A DNA stretch of 64,000 nucleotides, taken from positions 1,116,001 through 1,180,000 of the forward strand of contig NZ_CP192511.1 of the NCBI RefSeq assembly GCF_050613185.1, written 5' to 3'. Positions within the stretch are counted from its first letter, which is position 1. Every line of letters starts with the position of its first letter. Position numbers and translations under genes: made by a program. This DNA is from Chelonobacter sp050613185 (lineage in GTDB: Bacteria > Pseudomonadota > Gammaproteobacteria > Enterobacterales > Pasteurellaceae). This document shows, piece after piece, positions 62,534 to 64,000 of the stretch. A model generated the notes under the pieces. That model ran no database searches. It was not told the origin of the DNA and worked only from the letters and a program-made list of their open reading frames with translations.

Positions 62534-63295
62534 TTATTCGGGCTTGTAACTCGCCACTGCGATAAAATTCAGTCGCTGTTGCGGATCATTAAACAGCTTG
62601 AACATTTTCTTAAAGGTCGGAAAATTTTGTTTTTTCAGTGCGTTGCGTATAATTTTTAGTGTGCCATTTATACCTTCATCATAAATTATGCCTTTCGGTG
62701 ACAGCAGGGTCATGCGGGCATGAATCGACTCACAGCGGGCAAAACCGCACTCACGGAATAACTCCAACCAATTATGTTGACTTAACGGTGTGACGCTAAT
62801 ATTAATCGCATGGCGTAGTTTTTCCAATATTTCAGGATCTTTATCACGCGTTAGCATTACATCATGAGTCAGCAGAACGCCGCCCGGTTTCAGCACGCGA
62901 AAATACTCACTGATTGCTTTGCGTTTTGCTTCCAACGGCAGCATGGTCAACATCGCTTCGTTAATCACCACATCAAAACGGTTGTCGACAAACGGCAATT
63001 TGGTAGCATTGGCACGGCGCACATGGATTTTATTCTGCAAGCCGTGGCGCTGAATATTGGCTTCGGCTTTAATCAATGCCTGCTCGTCCAAATCAATCCC
63101 CTCGATTTGGCAGCCGTATTGTTTTGCCAAACCGATTGCAGTGGTCGCCATATTGCACGCCACTTCCAACACTTGCGTTTCCGCACTGAAATTGCCGCGT
63201 TCAATCAGCCATTCGGTGGCGCGCCGTCCGCCCGGGCGCAGACGGGTTTTGCCCAAACGGGCGAGGAAGTTATGTCCGACTTCGTCTTTTTTCAT
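62534..63295 (-). CDS. Class I SAM-dependent methyltransferase
   Basis: 253 residues from the ATG at 63295, with AAGG upstream. The Rossmann methyltransferase motifs are: I, VLEVACNMATTAIGLAKQYG; II, IEGIDLDEQALIKAEANI; then ANATKLPFVDNRFDVVINEA and YFRVLKPGGVLLTHDV. The N-terminal LGKTRLRPGGRRATEWLI may bind substrate. The family resembles methyltransferases of the UbiE/COQ5 type, but I cannot name the substrate. It lies downstream of crp on the same strand but behind a terminator, so it is probably transcribed separately. Confidence 0.82.
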   Translation of the reverse strand: MKKDEVGHNFLARLGKTRLRPGGRRATEWLIERGNFSAETQVLEVACNMATTAIGLAKQYGCQIEGIDLDEQALIKAEANIQRHGLQNKIHVRRANATKLPFVDNRFDVVINEAMLTMLPLEAKRKAISEYFRVLKPGGVLLTHDVMLTRDKDPEILEKLRHAINISVTPLSQHNWLELFRECGFARCESIHARMTLLSPKGIIYDEGINGTLKIIRNALKKQNFPTFKKMFKLFNDPQQRLNFIAVASYKPE

Positions 63296-63385
63296 ACTGA
63301 TTGCCTTAAAGATATATTGCAAATAAGGCTTATCATAAAGAAGTGCGGTTTGTTTTACAAATAGAAATTATTATTATTTTTGAGG

Positions 63386-63412
63386 CGGAAAAAATGCCTC
63401 GAACAGAGGCAT
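63386..63412 (-). terminator. Rho-independent terminator of crp
   Basis: On the - strand ATGCCTC pairs with GAGGCAT around TGTTC and is followed by TTTTTTCC, 20 bp after the crp stop. Confidence 0.85.
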
Positions 63413-63431
63413 TGATAGAAAAGCAATTCAA

Positions 63432-64000
63432 TTAACGCGTGCCATACACCACAATGGTTTTGCCGTGGGCGGAGATCAGGTTTTGATCTTCCAACATTTT
63501 TAGAATTCTGCCGACGGTTTCGCGCGAACAACCTACGATTTGCCCGATTTCCTGACGGGTGATTTTGATTTGCATGCCGTCCGGGTGGGTCATCGCCTCC
63601 GGCATTTTCGCCAGATTAAGTAAGGTTTGTGCGATACGTCCGGTCACGTCCAGAAACGCCAGATTGCTGACTTGCTTCGAGGTGTGCTGTAAGCGTCTTG
63701 CCAATTGTTCGGAAAGATACATCAATACTTCCGGGTTAATTTGAATCAATTGACGGAATTTTTTATAAGAAATTTCCGCCACTTCACAGGTGGTTTTGGC
63801 GCGAACCCAAGCGGTGCGTTCGCTTTCTTCTTCGAACAAGCCGATTTCGCCGACGAAATCCCCTTGATTGAGATAGGAGAGGATCATCTCTTTGCCGTCT
63901 TCATCTTTAATCGAGACCGACACCGTGCCTTTGATCAGATAATACAGGGTTTCCGCTTTTTCGCCGGCATGGATTAAGGTACTTTTTGCGGGATATTTGT
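63432..64000 (-). CDS. crp: cAMP receptor protein, 5' end outside window
   Basis: At least 189 residues; the frame is open to the window edge, so the first residues are missing. Visible parts are AGEKAETLYYLIKGTVSVSI, the cAMP-binding GDFVGEIGLFEEESERTAWV, the dimer helix YLSEQLARRLQHTSKQVSNL and the helix-turn-helix ITRQEIGQIVGCSRETVGRI, ending HGKTIVVYGTR. It matches Crp almost throughout. It activates catabolic genes with cAMP and, in Haemophilus, also competence through sxy and CRP-S sites, which is relevant given the dense uptake sequences here. Confidence 0.97.
   Translation of the reverse strand, partial: KYPAKSTLIHAGEKAETLYYLIKGTVSVSIKDEDGKEMILSYLNQGDFVGEIGLFEEESERTAWVRAKTTCEVAEISYKKFRQLIQINPEVLMYLSEQLARRLQHTSKQVSNLAFLDVTGRIAQTLLNLAKMPEAMTHPDGMQIKITRQEIGQIVGCSRETVGRILKMLEDQNLISAHGKTIVVYGTR

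Overview
The window reads as a chromosome segment of a Pasteurellaceae bacterium that uses the Haemophilus influenzae-type DNA uptake sequence. The core AAGTGCGGT or its complement recurs throughout, often as inverted pairs after genes. The housekeeping genes (ppx-ppk, tamAB, ugpBAEC, ilvY/ilvC, brnQ, potD, miaE, rmuC, maf, pabB/pabC-like, rraA, menA, trmO, crp) have Pasteurellaceae-like products. The genus cannot be fixed from sequence alone. I saw no rRNA, tRNA or CRISPR array.

Region 1 (1-12862) is a reservoir of broken contact-dependent inhibition (CDI/FhaB-type) cassettes, all on the + strand. It holds pieces of CdiA (ESPR leader, haemagglutinin repeats, VENN-motif pretoxin domain), at least five different C-terminal toxin tips and their small AT-rich immunity genes. 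One pair is a barnase-like RNase with a barstar-like inhibitor. Another is an Endonuclease_NS_2-like nuclease with a YezG-like immunity protein. Many members carry frameshifts or stops, several at homopolymer or TA tracts. The region is bracketed by a 908-bp direct repeat and ends at a copy of a C/T-rich palindromic intergenic repeat.

Region 2 (12878-22365) holds ppx and ppk (polyphosphate) and the tamA-tamB translocation and assembly module, all on the - strand. A HigB/HigA-like toxin-antitoxin pair follows (22493-23130). Next is the ugpB-A-E-C glycerol-3-phosphate ABC transporter with a fifth gene of the endonuclease/exonuclease/phosphatase family where enterobacteria carry ugpQ. A PHO-box-like site lies upstream of ugpB.

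Region 3 (28909-46360) is mostly core metabolism: a YjgR/DUF853 ATPase, a hexitol phosphatase, ilvY, a RhuM-family gene placed between ilvY and ilvC, brnQ, potD, miaE, rmuC, a maf-pabB-pabC-like operon, a DASS transporter, menA-rraA and trmO.

Region 4 (46361-62524) is a surface adhesion locus. A strong promoter precedes an OmpA-domain lipoprotein whose start codon is separated from its signal peptide by nine copies of a 10-bp repeat; as sequenced the gene is out of frame, so it looks like a phase-variable switch in the OFF state. It is followed by a 3882-residue BapA-like adhesin with 6 + 21 Ig-like repeats, and by a shorter paralogue of its C-terminal part. A SAM methyltransferase and the 3' portion of crp close the window.
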